Below are positions 1 through 5,543 of a stretch of DNA of 5,543 nucleotides, piece after piece. A program made the position numbers and the translations under genes. The notes beneath the pieces are model-generated. The model worked only from the letters and a program-made list of their open reading frames with translations, was not told the origin of the DNA and did not search any database. Location of the stretch: assembly GCA_030638455.1 (NCBI GenBank), contig DAOWEP010000176.1, positions 1-5,543 on the forward strand, written 5' to 3'. Source of the stretch: Gammaproteobacteria bacterium (GTDB lineage: Bacteria; Pseudomonadota; Gammaproteobacteria; DAOWEP01). Positions within the stretch are counted from its first letter, which is position 1, and every line of letters begins with the position of its first letter.

Positions 1-350
1 ATTTCCTTAACTGTGGTTTTACCATTGCTCCCGGTAATAGCGACAAGAGAAAGCTCCAGTCGATCTCTCCATACAGATGCAAGCTGTCCCAACCCTTCAC
101 GGGTATCAGGCACAAGTAATACAGGCAGCATTTCCTGCATTTCCCGGCTGACCATTGCGGCCACTGCGCCAAGATCTTTTGCCTGTTTCACATAATTATG
201 TCCGTCATACCTGTCACCACTTAAAGCAACAAATAAATCATTCTTCTTCAAGCTACGCGTATCTGTGCTGACACTGGAAAAGAATGCATCATCTCCAATA
301 TGCTTTGCATTTATCATGGCTGCTGCTTCTGATAACCCCATCTCGATCAT
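1..350 (-). CDS. murF: UDP-MurNAc-tripeptide:D-alanyl-D-alanine ligase MurF, N-terminal part (cut by window edge)
   Basis: This cytoplasmic Mur ligase completes the UDP-MurNAc pentapeptide by adding D-Ala-D-Ala, acting directly on the MurE product. Only 116 complete codons plus two bases are present, about a quarter of the usual 450 or so residues; the rest lies beyond the left edge. The N-terminal UDP-substrate domain is recognisable from STDTRSLKKNDLFVALSG (28-45) and RYDGHNYVKQAKDLGAVAAMV (47-67). The fragment ends in the ATP-binding P-loop ITGSNGKTTVKE (105-116). The ATG overlaps the murE stop as ATGA, and a strong GGAGG lies ten bases upstream within murE. The position straight after murE is standard for proteobacterial dcw clusters and separates it from MurC, MurD or a second MurE. 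There is no sign of truncation other than the edge. Confidence 0.95.
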   Translation of the reverse strand, partial: MIEMGLSEAAAMINAKHIGDDAFFSSVSTDTRSLKKNDLFVALSGDRYDGHNYVKQAKDLGAVAAMVSREMQEMLPVLLVPDTREGLGQLASVWRDRLELSLVAITGSNGKTTVKE

Positions 351-1927
351 GAGGCAGATACCTCCAGACAGCGCCTGACTTCATCATGATCACTAAAAGG
401 TATTTTTCTATCACCTTTCAGCTGGTACTCTTCATGTCCTTTACCGGCAACCAATACAACATCATCTTGATGTGCATTCTGAATTGCCCGCGTAATTGCC
501 TTTGCCCGGTCCTGCTCAACGATTACAGATGAACTATCATTGATACCCGAAAGCACATCCTCAATAATCTTTTGCGACGATTCTGTTCTAGGATTGTCAT
601 CCGTCAATATAACCTGGTCTGAATATTTTTCTGCGACAGCCCCCATCAGTGGCCGCTTCCCCTTGTCACGGTCACCACCACAACCAAAAACACACACAAG
701 CTTTCCATCACCATGTCCACGCAATGCCATCAGTACATGCTCAAGTGCATCCGGTGTATGCGCATAATCAATCACTACTAGTGGCTGCGACCGTGGTAGC
801 AACTCTGACACGCTAATACGTTCCATGCGCCCTGAAACCGTCGTTAAAGACATGGCCTGCTCCTGAACCTGCTCGAATGAAAAACCCAGTTTTAATAACA
901 CTGACAACACGGCCAATATATTACTTGCATTAAACTCGCCCAATAACTGGCTGCTTATCTTTCCCTCACCCCATGGGGAAGTGACATGAAAACTCAGGCC
1001 ATTCTTATTCAGTTCCAGCTCTGAACCAAGAACACATTCATATTTACCAGTCCCTGACTGCAAATCCTTTTGGGAGGAAAAGCCATAGGCTACTGCATCG
1101 ACACTTTCCGACAGACCGGCCAACAACTCCCTGCCAACAACATCATCACTGTTGATAACCGCTGCTTTCAATCCAGGGAAATCAAACAGACGTTTTTTTG
1201 CTGCGGCATAACTGGTAATGTCTTCATGATAATCAAGGTGATCGCGGCTGAGATTGGTAAATACAGCTATATCAAATTCAACCCCGTTGACCCTGCCCTG
1301 ATCCAGGGCATGAGAAGAAACTTCTAAAACCACATGGCCTGCATCTTGCTGATACATTTCTGACAACAGGGAATGAACACGAATTGCATCCGGCGTTGTA
1401 TGGCTGGCTGCATGCAAATTACTATACAACCCATAACCAAGGGTTCCAATTACACCGCAACGTGACTTCACCTTACCACTGCTTGAGTCCAGTGATTTTG
1501 CCAGAAAATGGCTGCATGATGTCTTACCGTTCGTCCCTGTAATCCCGATAACACAAACGTTCCTTGATGGGTGCCCATAAAATCGATCAGCGATTACACC
1601 AATCAGTCCCTTGAGATCATCAATCCTGTATACAGGAACACGTTGCTCATCCTGAATATTACTGGATACCTTGTCATCCCAACTTGAATCATTGGTTGGC
1701 TCCAGGGCAACTGCTGCAACCCCCGCCTTCACAACGTCTTCAAAAAATTCCATGCCATGACTATCCTGGCCAGCACATGCAAAGAACAGATCTCCCTGGC
1801 TGGCGTTGCGGCTATCCAGTGACATACCGGTTATCTCCCTGTCATCCTGCCCTCTCACTTCTGCAATATCATGCAATAGCGCACTCAATTTGACTGGAGA
1901 GACCAACCGGGGAGATGCGCTCATCAT
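347..1927 (-). CDS. murE: UDP-MurNAc-L-alanyl-D-glutamate:meso-2,6-diaminopimelate ligase MurE
   Basis: This cytoplasmic ATP-dependent Mur ligase adds the third residue of the peptidoglycan stem peptide. The 526-residue product is slightly longer than E. coli MurE (495), mainly from a longer N-terminus and a few loop residues. Visible landmarks are the UDP-substrate region SLDSRNASQGDLFFA (36-50), the P-loop GITGTNGKTS (128-137), HTTPD (176-180), EVSSHALDQGR (202-212), TNLSRDHLDYH (224-234), the YAAAK segment with the likely carbamylated lysine K244, SGRMER (365-370), DYAHTPDALE (387-396), FGCGGDRDKGKRP (413-425) and GKGHEEYQ (495-502). The DDNPR motif (443-447) marks meso-DAP rather than L-lysine specificity. 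ATGA overlaps with ftsI upstream and murF downstream imply coupled translation. No key residue is missing. Confidence 0.98.
   Translation of the reverse strand: MMSASPRLVSPVKLSALLHDIAEVRGQDDREITGMSLDSRNASQGDLFFACAGQDSHGMEFFEDVVKAGVAAVALEPTNDSSWDDKVSSNIQDEQRVPVYRIDDLKGLIGVIADRFYGHPSRNVCVIGITGTNGKTSCSHFLAKSLDSSSGKVKSRCGVIGTLGYGLYSNLHAASHTTPDAIRVHSLLSEMYQQDAGHVVLEVSSHALDQGRVNGVEFDIAVFTNLSRDHLDYHEDITSYAAAKKRLFDFPGLKAAVINSDDVVGRELLAGLSESVDAVAYGFSSQKDLQSGTGKYECVLGSELELNKNGLSFHVTSPWGEGKISSQLLGEFNASNILAVLSVLLKLGFSFEQVQEQAMSLTTVSGRMERISVSELLPRSQPLVVIDYAHTPDALEHVLMALRGHGDGKLVCVFGCGGDRDKGKRPLMGAVAEKYSDQVILTDDNPRTESSQKIIEDVLSGINDSSSVIVEQDRAKAITRAIQNAHQDDVVLVAGKGHEEYQLKGDRKIPFSDHDEVRRCLEVSAS
351..365 (-). 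promoter_or_regulatory. Shine-Dalgarno site for murF inside the murE 3' end
   Basis: A strong GGAGG (365-361) lies ten bases before the ATG at 350-348. An in-frame ATG at codon 4 would be 19 bases away, so the overlapping ATG is the likelier start. Confidence 0.7.
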
Positions 1928-3729
1928 GATGCATCCCTCTGCATCTGTAAGCCGGTATGAATAACGGGTAATTTTTTTGGTAAATTGTCAGGAGGAATAT
2001 CCAGTAATCGGAGCGCGCCTTCCATGACTCTGGAAAATACCGGTGCTGCAACCTCGCCGCCGTAATATACGCCATTGGAAGGCTCATTAATCATTACCGC
2101 CATTACCAGACGTGGCCGACTGGCTGGCGCCATACCCGCAAACACAGCAACGTATCGGTCTTCAGCATATCCACCGGCGATAGACTTGTGAACTGTGCCT
2201 GTTTTACCGGCAATCCGATAATTAGACACACTGGCAAGATGCCCTGTACCCTCCTTGCTAACCACTGTTTCCAGCATGGTACGCACTTTCTTTGCCACTA
2301 ACGGAGAAATAACTTGCTCACCTTCTATTACCTGATCACTATTTTCATGCGCATATCCGGCAGGCGCATCTGCCCCGCGTTTCAGAAATGTAATGGGGCG
2401 CAATATTCCATCGGATGCCAGCACTGAATATGCCTGGGCAAGCTGTAAGGGTGTGACGGACAAACCGTAACCAAAAGCAAAAGTAGCGCGCTCAATATCA
2501 CGCCAACGATAGTGATGCCGCATTAAACCGGCAGACTCCCCCGGAAAACCACTTGCTGTTATTGAACCAAATCCAAACTTTTGAAACATGGACCATATTT
2601 CATCTGGGTCCAGCGCAAGGGCGATCTTGGTTGCCCCGATATTGCTGGATTTTGTAATTACCCGACCAACATCTATTACACCATAGTCCTTTGTATCGCG
2701 AATGGTATTGCGTCCCAGTTTCATAAATCCAGGGCTTGTATTGATTTGTGTACTTGCCTTGAATCTCCCATCTTCTAACGCAGCAGAAATAGTGAAGGGC
2801 TTGACCGTAGAGCCAGGCTCAAAAACATCCGTTAGCGCACGATTCCGGTATTGCTCTGCACTTGCATTACGTCTGTTGTTCGGGTTAAAAGAAGGTTGAT
2901 TGACCAACGCGAGGACTTCCCCTGTTAGATTATCCAGCACCACCACTGAACCTGACCTGGCTTTGTGTAGCTGGATAGCGGCCTTTAACTCTCGATAGGC
3001 CAGGTACTGGATTCGCTTGTCGATACTAAGCGACAGGCGCTTCCCGGATCGCATCGTCTTTATACTTTCGACATCCTCAATAATTCGACCACGTCTGTCC
3101 TTTATTACACGCTTACTTCCTGCCGAGCCCTGCAACCAGTCATTAAAAGCAAGCTCCACACCCTCCTGACCCTGATCATCAATATTGGTAAAGCCGGTAA
3201 TATGCGCCACCACTTCTCCCGCCGGATAATAACGGCGATATTCACGCTGGGTGTAGACGCCCTTAATACCCAGCGCCAGCACTTTGCTAGCCTCAACAGG
3301 ATTTAAACGGCGTTTAATATAGATGAATTCCTTGTCTGCGCGCCTGTTGATTGTCGTGCGCAACCTGTCCTTACCCATCCTCAACGTTTTGGCTAACTGC
3401 TGTATCGCCCCGGCACCATCACCTGACAATACGCCCCTTGATAATTCAGATTCATAATGCCCAAGAAATTCCCCTGGATTTATCCATACCGAATCTACCG
3501 GCGTACTTATTGCAAGAGGATCACCATGGCGATCCACAATCATGCCCCTGTATGCGGGTATCGGTACAACACGCAAATGTCTGGCGTTACCCTGATTACG
3601 CAGAAAATCACCATCCTGTACATGCAGGTATACCGCCCGCCATGACAATAGACCAGCCACGATCAATAAAAGACCAAGCAGGAATACCTGCCTGTGTCTG
3701 TATATAGGTATATCGTTCTTATTATTCAT
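1924..3729 (-). CDS. ftsI: Peptidoglycan D,D-transpeptidase FtsI (penicillin-binding protein 3)
   Basis: This class B penicillin-binding protein cross-links septal peptidoglycan in the periplasm as partner of the glycosyltransferase FtsW. The 601-residue product is close to E. coli FtsI (588). It has a short basic cytoplasmic tail, a membrane anchor at about 15-35, a pedestal domain with RGMIVDRHGDPLA (61-73) and RRYYPAGEVVAHITGF (165-180), then the transpeptidase domain. Active-site motifs are intact: SxxK in EPGSTVKPF (nucleophile S307, K310), SxN as SSN (361-363) and KTGT (509-512). The membrane anchor is retained, with no lipobox seen. The ATG is fixed by an in-frame TAA just before it, although no good Shine-Dalgarno precedes it. 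The TGA overlaps the murE ATG. The C-terminal tail after about 575 resembles the region removed by protease Prc in E. coli. Confidence 0.97.
   Translation of the reverse strand: MNNKNDIPIYRHRQVFLLGLLLIVAGLLSWRAVYLHVQDGDFLRNQGNARHLRVVPIPAYRGMIVDRHGDPLAISTPVDSVWINPGEFLGHYESELSRGVLSGDGAGAIQQLAKTLRMGKDRLRTTINRRADKEFIYIKRRLNPVEASKVLALGIKGVYTQREYRRYYPAGEVVAHITGFTNIDDQGQEGVELAFNDWLQGSAGSKRVIKDRRGRIIEDVESIKTMRSGKRLSLSIDKRIQYLAYRELKAAIQLHKARSGSVVVLDNLTGEVLALVNQPSFNPNNRRNASAEQYRNRALTDVFEPGSTVKPFTISAALEDGRFKASTQINTSPGFMKLGRNTIRDTKDYGVIDVGRVITKSSNIGATKIALALDPDEIWSMFQKFGFGSITASGFPGESAGLMRHHYRWRDIERATFAFGYGLSVTPLQLAQAYSVLASDGILRPITFLKRGADAPAGYAHENSDQVIEGEQVISPLVAKKVRTMLETVVSKEGTGHLASVSNYRIAGKTGTVHKSIAGGYAEDRYVAVFAGMAPASRPRLVMAVMINEPSNGVYYGGEVAAPVFSRVMEGALRLLDIPPDNLPKKLPVIHTGLQMQRDAS
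1928..1939 (-). promoter_or_regulatory. Shine-Dalgarno site for murE inside the ftsI 3' end
   Basis: GAGG (1939-1936) lies eight bases before the ATG at 1927-1925 and eleven before the second ATG at 1924-1922. This favours the first of the two adjacent methionines as the start. It is embedded in the last codons of ftsI. Confidence 0.65.
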
Positions 3730-3768
3730 TTATTTTTATGTACAGTTCTTACTGTGTTACACGTATGC
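3730..3768 (-). other. ftsL-ftsI intergenic gap with a small inverted repeat and no clear ribosome binding site
   Basis: This is the longest gap inside the unit, at 39 bases. It contains the inverted repeat ACAGT-AAGA-ACTGT (3755-3742 on the minus strand), a five-pair stem with a four-base loop, followed by an A-rich run leading into the ftsI ATG. The stem is too weak and lacks a U tract, so I do not call it a terminator. An in-frame TAA directly precedes the ATG, so ftsI cannot start further upstream. No purine-rich Shine-Dalgarno is seen within 4-12 bases of the ATG; the nearest candidate, TAAGAA, is about 16 bases away. Confidence 0.6.
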
Positions 3769-4038
3769 TCATGGTCGAACAATCACCACCTCATCAGAAG
3801 ATGGAATATGCATACCCAAACGCTTACGAGCAATCTTCTCAACACGACCATGTGTAGCCCAGGCACTTTGCTCCAGCTGCAACCTTCCCCACTCTACATC
3901 CATCCTGTCCTGCTCTCTTTTTAGATTCTGTAATTCAGAAAATAATTTCCTGCTTTCGTGTTTTGCGTACACAACGATCAGGGCAGAACTAACCACAAAC
4001 AGCACCAGCAACAAGAAAGCAGTTCTTCCACCGATCAT
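3769..4038 (-). CDS. ftsL: Cell division protein FtsL
   Basis: This small bitopic inner-membrane protein of the divisome forms the FtsQLB complex with FtsB and FtsQ and helps activate the septal synthase FtsWI. The 89-residue product shows a short cytoplasmic N-terminus (1-6), one hydrophobic segment (about 7-24, AFLLLVLFVVSSALIVVY), a charged heptad-like region likely to form a coiled coil (about 26-58), and the proteobacterial membrane-distal segment EQSAWATHGRVEKIARKRLGM (56-76). E. coli FtsL is longer (121) because of a longer cytoplasmic tail; short versions are common elsewhere. FtsL diverges quickly, so the call rests on topology, the C-terminal segment and position between rsmH and ftsI. 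Its ATG overlaps the rsmH stop, and a weak GGAA lies about nine bases upstream. Confidence 0.93.
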   Translation of the reverse strand: MIGGRTAFLLLVLFVVSSALIVVYAKHESRKLFSELQNLKREQDRMDVEWGRLQLEQSAWATHGRVEKIARKRLGMHIPSSDEVVIVRP

Positions 4039-4970
4039 GCCACGCGTTCCGCAACGCGCATCACCGCACTTCTTGCGCGTGGGTTTCTGGCAATCTCTTC
4101 TTTTCCAGCCCGTATAGCCTTACCGACTGGCTTTAGCTTGCATTGCAACTCTTCTGCACGCACTGGCAGGTCTGGCGGAAAAGGTTTGCCGCGTGACTGG
4201 TCACGAATAAAACGCTTTACAATTCTATCCTCCAGCGAGTGAAAACTGATCACTACCATTCTTCCACCTACCGCAAGCACATTAAGCGCCTGCTGCAAGC
4301 ACTGGCTTACATCTTCAAGCTCATGATTAATAAAAATGCGTATTGCCTGAAAAGCACGTGTCGCAGGATGTTTGTGTTTTTCATGTCTGGGAATGGCTCT
4401 GGACACAATATCCGCAAGTTGATTCGTTGTTTGTATTGGAGATTCTTCTCGAGTACCGGTTATTGCTCTGGCGATACGTCTATGGAAACGTTCTTCACCA
4501 AATGTCTTAAGAACCCTGGATATTTCGTCTTCTGAAGCCGTAGCCAACCACACTTCGGCCGAGACTCCTGACTCAGGGTCCATTCGCATATCCAGAGGAC
4601 CATCCTTTAAAAAACTAAACCCGCGTTGCGGGTCATCCAGTTGCGGAGAAGATACCCCCAGATCGAGCAACAGCCCGCTCACCTTATTCAACAGCCCCCG
4701 GTGATCCACCAGTTGTTCCAACATTGCAAAGCTACCCCGCTCTATTGAAAATCTTGGATCTGTCTTAAATTGTTCTCGAGCATTTCTTACCGCTTCTGGA
4801 TCTTTATCTATTGCTATTAATTGTCCATTTTGCCCGAGCCTGTTTAAAATCTCGCGGGCATGCCCCCCTCGACCAAAAGTCCCATCAATATAAATTCCAT
4901 TTTCTTCTATATTGAGCGCTTCCAGCGCCTCTTCCAGTAATACAGGATGATGGTTATATTCATCTCCCAT
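4035..4970 (-). CDS. rsmH: 16S rRNA (cytosine(1402)-N4)-methyltransferase RsmH (MraW)
   Basis: This 311-residue cytoplasmic enzyme uses S-adenosylmethionine to methylate N4 of C1402 in the ribosomal P site, acting with RsmI, which methylates the 2'-OH. Family motifs run in order: HHPVLLEEAL (7-16), the SAM-binding loop DGTFGRGGH (29-37), AIDKDPEA (53-60), LLDLGVSSPQLDD (101-113), GFSFLKDGPLDMRMD (117-131), GEERFHRRIARAI (158-170), KHPATRAFQAIRIFIN (200-215), ISFHSLEDRIVKRF (241-254) and NPRARSAVMRVAER (296-309). Length matches the E. coli protein (313). The ATG is preceded by a modest TGAGA six bases away. Another ATG five bases upstream is out of frame. The TGA stop overlaps the ftsL start as ATGA, suggesting translational coupling. 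Nothing appears missing. Confidence 0.98.
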   Translation of the reverse strand: MGDEYNHHPVLLEEALEALNIEENGIYIDGTFGRGGHAREILNRLGQNGQLIAIDKDPEAVRNAREQFKTDPRFSIERGSFAMLEQLVDHRGLLNKVSGLLLDLGVSSPQLDDPQRGFSFLKDGPLDMRMDPESGVSAEVWLATASEDEISRVLKTFGEERFHRRIARAITGTREESPIQTTNQLADIVSRAIPRHEKHKHPATRAFQAIRIFINHELEDVSQCLQQALNVLAVGGRMVVISFHSLEDRIVKRFIRDQSRGKPFPPDLPVRAEELQCKLKPVGKAIRAGKEEIARNPRARSAVMRVAERVA

Positions 4971-4987
4971 GACATTCTCAGCCTGAT

Positions 4988-5440
4988 TTACAATGACAGC
5001 GACTCAAGCTCCGGAGGCATCTCACCGCCATCTTTATCTTCTGCAAACCATGCCTCACAGTTCTTATTCCAGGTCTGCTCATCCCATACTTCAAATTTGT
5101 TACCCTGACCGATAAGCACTACGCGTTTTTCCAGTTGTGCAAATTGCCTCAGGGGTGGTGCCAGCAATATTCTTCCCTGTGCATCCATATCGCTTTCTGT
5201 CGCATGACCTACAAGTAAGCGCTGCAAACTTCTAGCCTGCTTGTTGAAACTTGGTAATTTCACCAGTTTGCGTTCAATTTCTTCCCAGTCAGGAAAGGGG
5301 TAAATAAGCAAACAATGATCCCGGTCTACCGTAACCACCAACTTGCTCGCACACTGCTCCACAAGCTGTTCGCGATACCGGGTAGGCATCGCAATCCGCC
5401 CTTTTGCATCCAGATTGAGTACATTTACGCCACGAAACAC
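4988..5440 (-). CDS. mraZ: Transcriptional regulator MraZ
   Basis: The 150-residue product has the usual family length (about 150). MraZ is a DNA-binding protein with two AbrB/SpoVT-like swapped-hairpin domains that forms a ring-shaped oligomer and, in E. coli, represses its own operon. Both diagnostic motifs are visible: DAKGR at residues 11-15 after the typical MFRGVN N-terminus, and DAQGR at 86-90 followed by ILLAPPLRQFA. A further family signature, KFEVWDEQTW, is at 115-124. The start is GTG, supported by a well-placed AGGGA and by the conserved N-terminus. It is the first gene of the unit, directly behind an array of likely MraZ boxes, and its TAA stop is 17 bases before rsmH. Identification is secure; repression of this operon is inferred from the family and the repeats. 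Confidence 0.97.
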   Translation of the reverse strand: MFRGVNVLNLDAKGRIAMPTRYREQLVEQCASKLVVTVDRDHCLLIYPFPDWEEIERKLVKLPSFNKQARSLQRLLVGHATESDMDAQGRILLAPPLRQFAQLEKRVVLIGQGNKFEVWDEQTWNKNCEAWFAEDKDGGEMPPELESLSL

Positions 5441-5453
5441 AGATTTGATCCCT
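5441..5453 (-). promoter_or_regulatory. Shine-Dalgarno site deciding the GTG start of mraZ
   Basis: AGGGA (5453-5449) lies eight bases upstream of the GTG at 5440-5438, an ideal spacing. It supports the non-ATG start. The next in-frame ATG, at codon 18, would remove the conserved MFRG and DAKGR segment. Confidence 0.75.
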
Positions 5454-5461
5454 AATTGTTA

Positions 5462-5511
5462 TTTTTATCCACTTTATTCCACTATTAACCAATATTCTCC
5501 ACATTTACCCA
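5462..5511 (-). promoter_or_regulatory. MraZ operator: five TGG-headed direct repeats with 10-base period
   Basis: Read on the minus strand, five consecutive 10-base units begin with TGG at 5511, 5501, 5491, 5481 and 5471: TGGGTAAATG, TGGAGAATAT, TGGTTAATAG, TGGAATAAAG and TGGATAAAAA. Each TGG is followed by an A/T-rich tail, so the G-rich faces recur once per helical turn. E. coli MraZ is known to bind TGGGN repeats separated by five bases in the mraZ promoter, the same 10-base period. Here there are five units, and only the first has the full TGGG. The array starts at the predicted -10 and continues into the leader, so bound MraZ should hinder polymerase access or escape, consistent with autorepression of the operon. 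Confidence 0.8.
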
Positions 5512-5540
5512 ATATTGGTACCAAAATGGATTAAAGTCAA
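5511..5540 (-). promoter_or_regulatory. Putative sigma70-type promoter for the dcw operon (mraZ promoter)
   Basis: On the minus strand, TTGACT (5540-5535) matches the -35 consensus TTGACA at five of six positions. After an 18-base spacer, AATATT (5516-5511) matches TATAAT at four of six, including the important second A and last T. Transcription would then begin around 5503-5505, giving a leader of about 60 bases before the mraZ GTG. The location fits the main mra promoter known upstream of mraZ in E. coli. The -10 is imperfect, and a 17-base spacer reading (CAATAT) is weaker. The window ends three bases beyond the -35, so upstream elements cannot be judged. Inferred from sequence resemblance only. 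Confidence 0.55.
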
Positions 5541-5543
5541 GTA

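Noticed and set aside
1869..2087. 72-codon minus-strand frame spanning the ftsI/murE junction
   Set aside because: It is an alternative frame of the same strand overlapping two well-supported genes, with no motif of its own.
3351..3707. 118-codon open frame on the plus strand opposite the 5' part of ftsI
   Set aside because: It lies wholly antisense to a strongly supported ftsI, has no recognisable domain, and is Pro-, His- and Cys-rich in the way reverse-strand reading often gives. I treat it as a shadow frame, as with the other plus-strand frames.
3742..3755. Inverted repeat as a possible transcription terminator between ftsL and ftsI
   Set aside because: The stem has only five pairs, is not GC-rich and lacks a following T tract on the coding strand. 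A terminator here would also cut off essential ftsI, murE and murF.
5461..5492. Second promoter nearer mraZ (TTGGTT with GATAAA)
   Set aside because: Both hexamers are weak and fall inside the direct-repeat array, whose A/T-rich tails readily mimic -10 sequences. The upstream TTGACT candidate is better.
1..5543. A search for a hidden mobile element, CRISPR array, RNA gene or foreign insertion
   Set aside because: Genes are contiguous and collinear with a standard dcw cluster, with gaps of 39 bases or fewer between genes. No long direct or inverted repeats, tRNA-like folds or compositional breaks were seen by eye.

Overview
The window is a stretch of a classic division and cell wall (dcw) cluster. 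It lies entirely on the minus strand and reads right to left: a promoter/operator region, then mraZ, rsmH (mraW), ftsL, ftsI (PBP3), murE, and the first 116 codons of murF, which runs off the left edge. Gene order, protein lengths and motifs fit a Gram-negative proteobacterium, most likely a gammaproteobacterium outside the enterics. Supporting signs are the DNPR motif of MurE (meso-diaminopimelate peptidoglycan), a short E. coli-type FtsL, and an FtsI whose active-site serine falls at residue 307 as in E. coli. Sampled rows suggest GC in the high 40s percent. Genus cannot be assigned by reading alone.

Right edge (about 5441-5543): a roughly 100-base leader holds a plausible sigma70-type promoter. 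It also holds five TGG-headed direct repeats in exact 10-base register, the expected form of an MraZ operator. A good Shine-Dalgarno sequence precedes the GTG start of mraZ. This is the most interesting part of the window.

Middle (about 3769-5440): mraZ encodes a two-AbrB-motif DNA-binding protein that probably represses its own operon. rsmH encodes the 16S rRNA C1402 N4-methyltransferase. ftsL encodes a small bitopic divisome protein that joins FtsB and FtsQ and helps activate FtsWI.

Left (1-3729): ftsI encodes the septal transpeptidase. murE and murF encode consecutive cytoplasmic ligases that add meso-DAP and then D-Ala-D-Ala to the UDP-MurNAc peptide. The genes are packed as one transcription unit: rsmH/ftsL, ftsI/murE and murE/murF each share a four-base ATGA stop/start overlap. 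Only mraZ-rsmH (17 bases) and ftsL-ftsI (39 bases) have gaps. No internal terminator, RNA gene, mobile element or CRISPR array is visible, and no gene-free stretch reaches 300 bases. Apart from the unusually long operator array, this is a well-conserved housekeeping region, and I see no evidence for an undescribed system.
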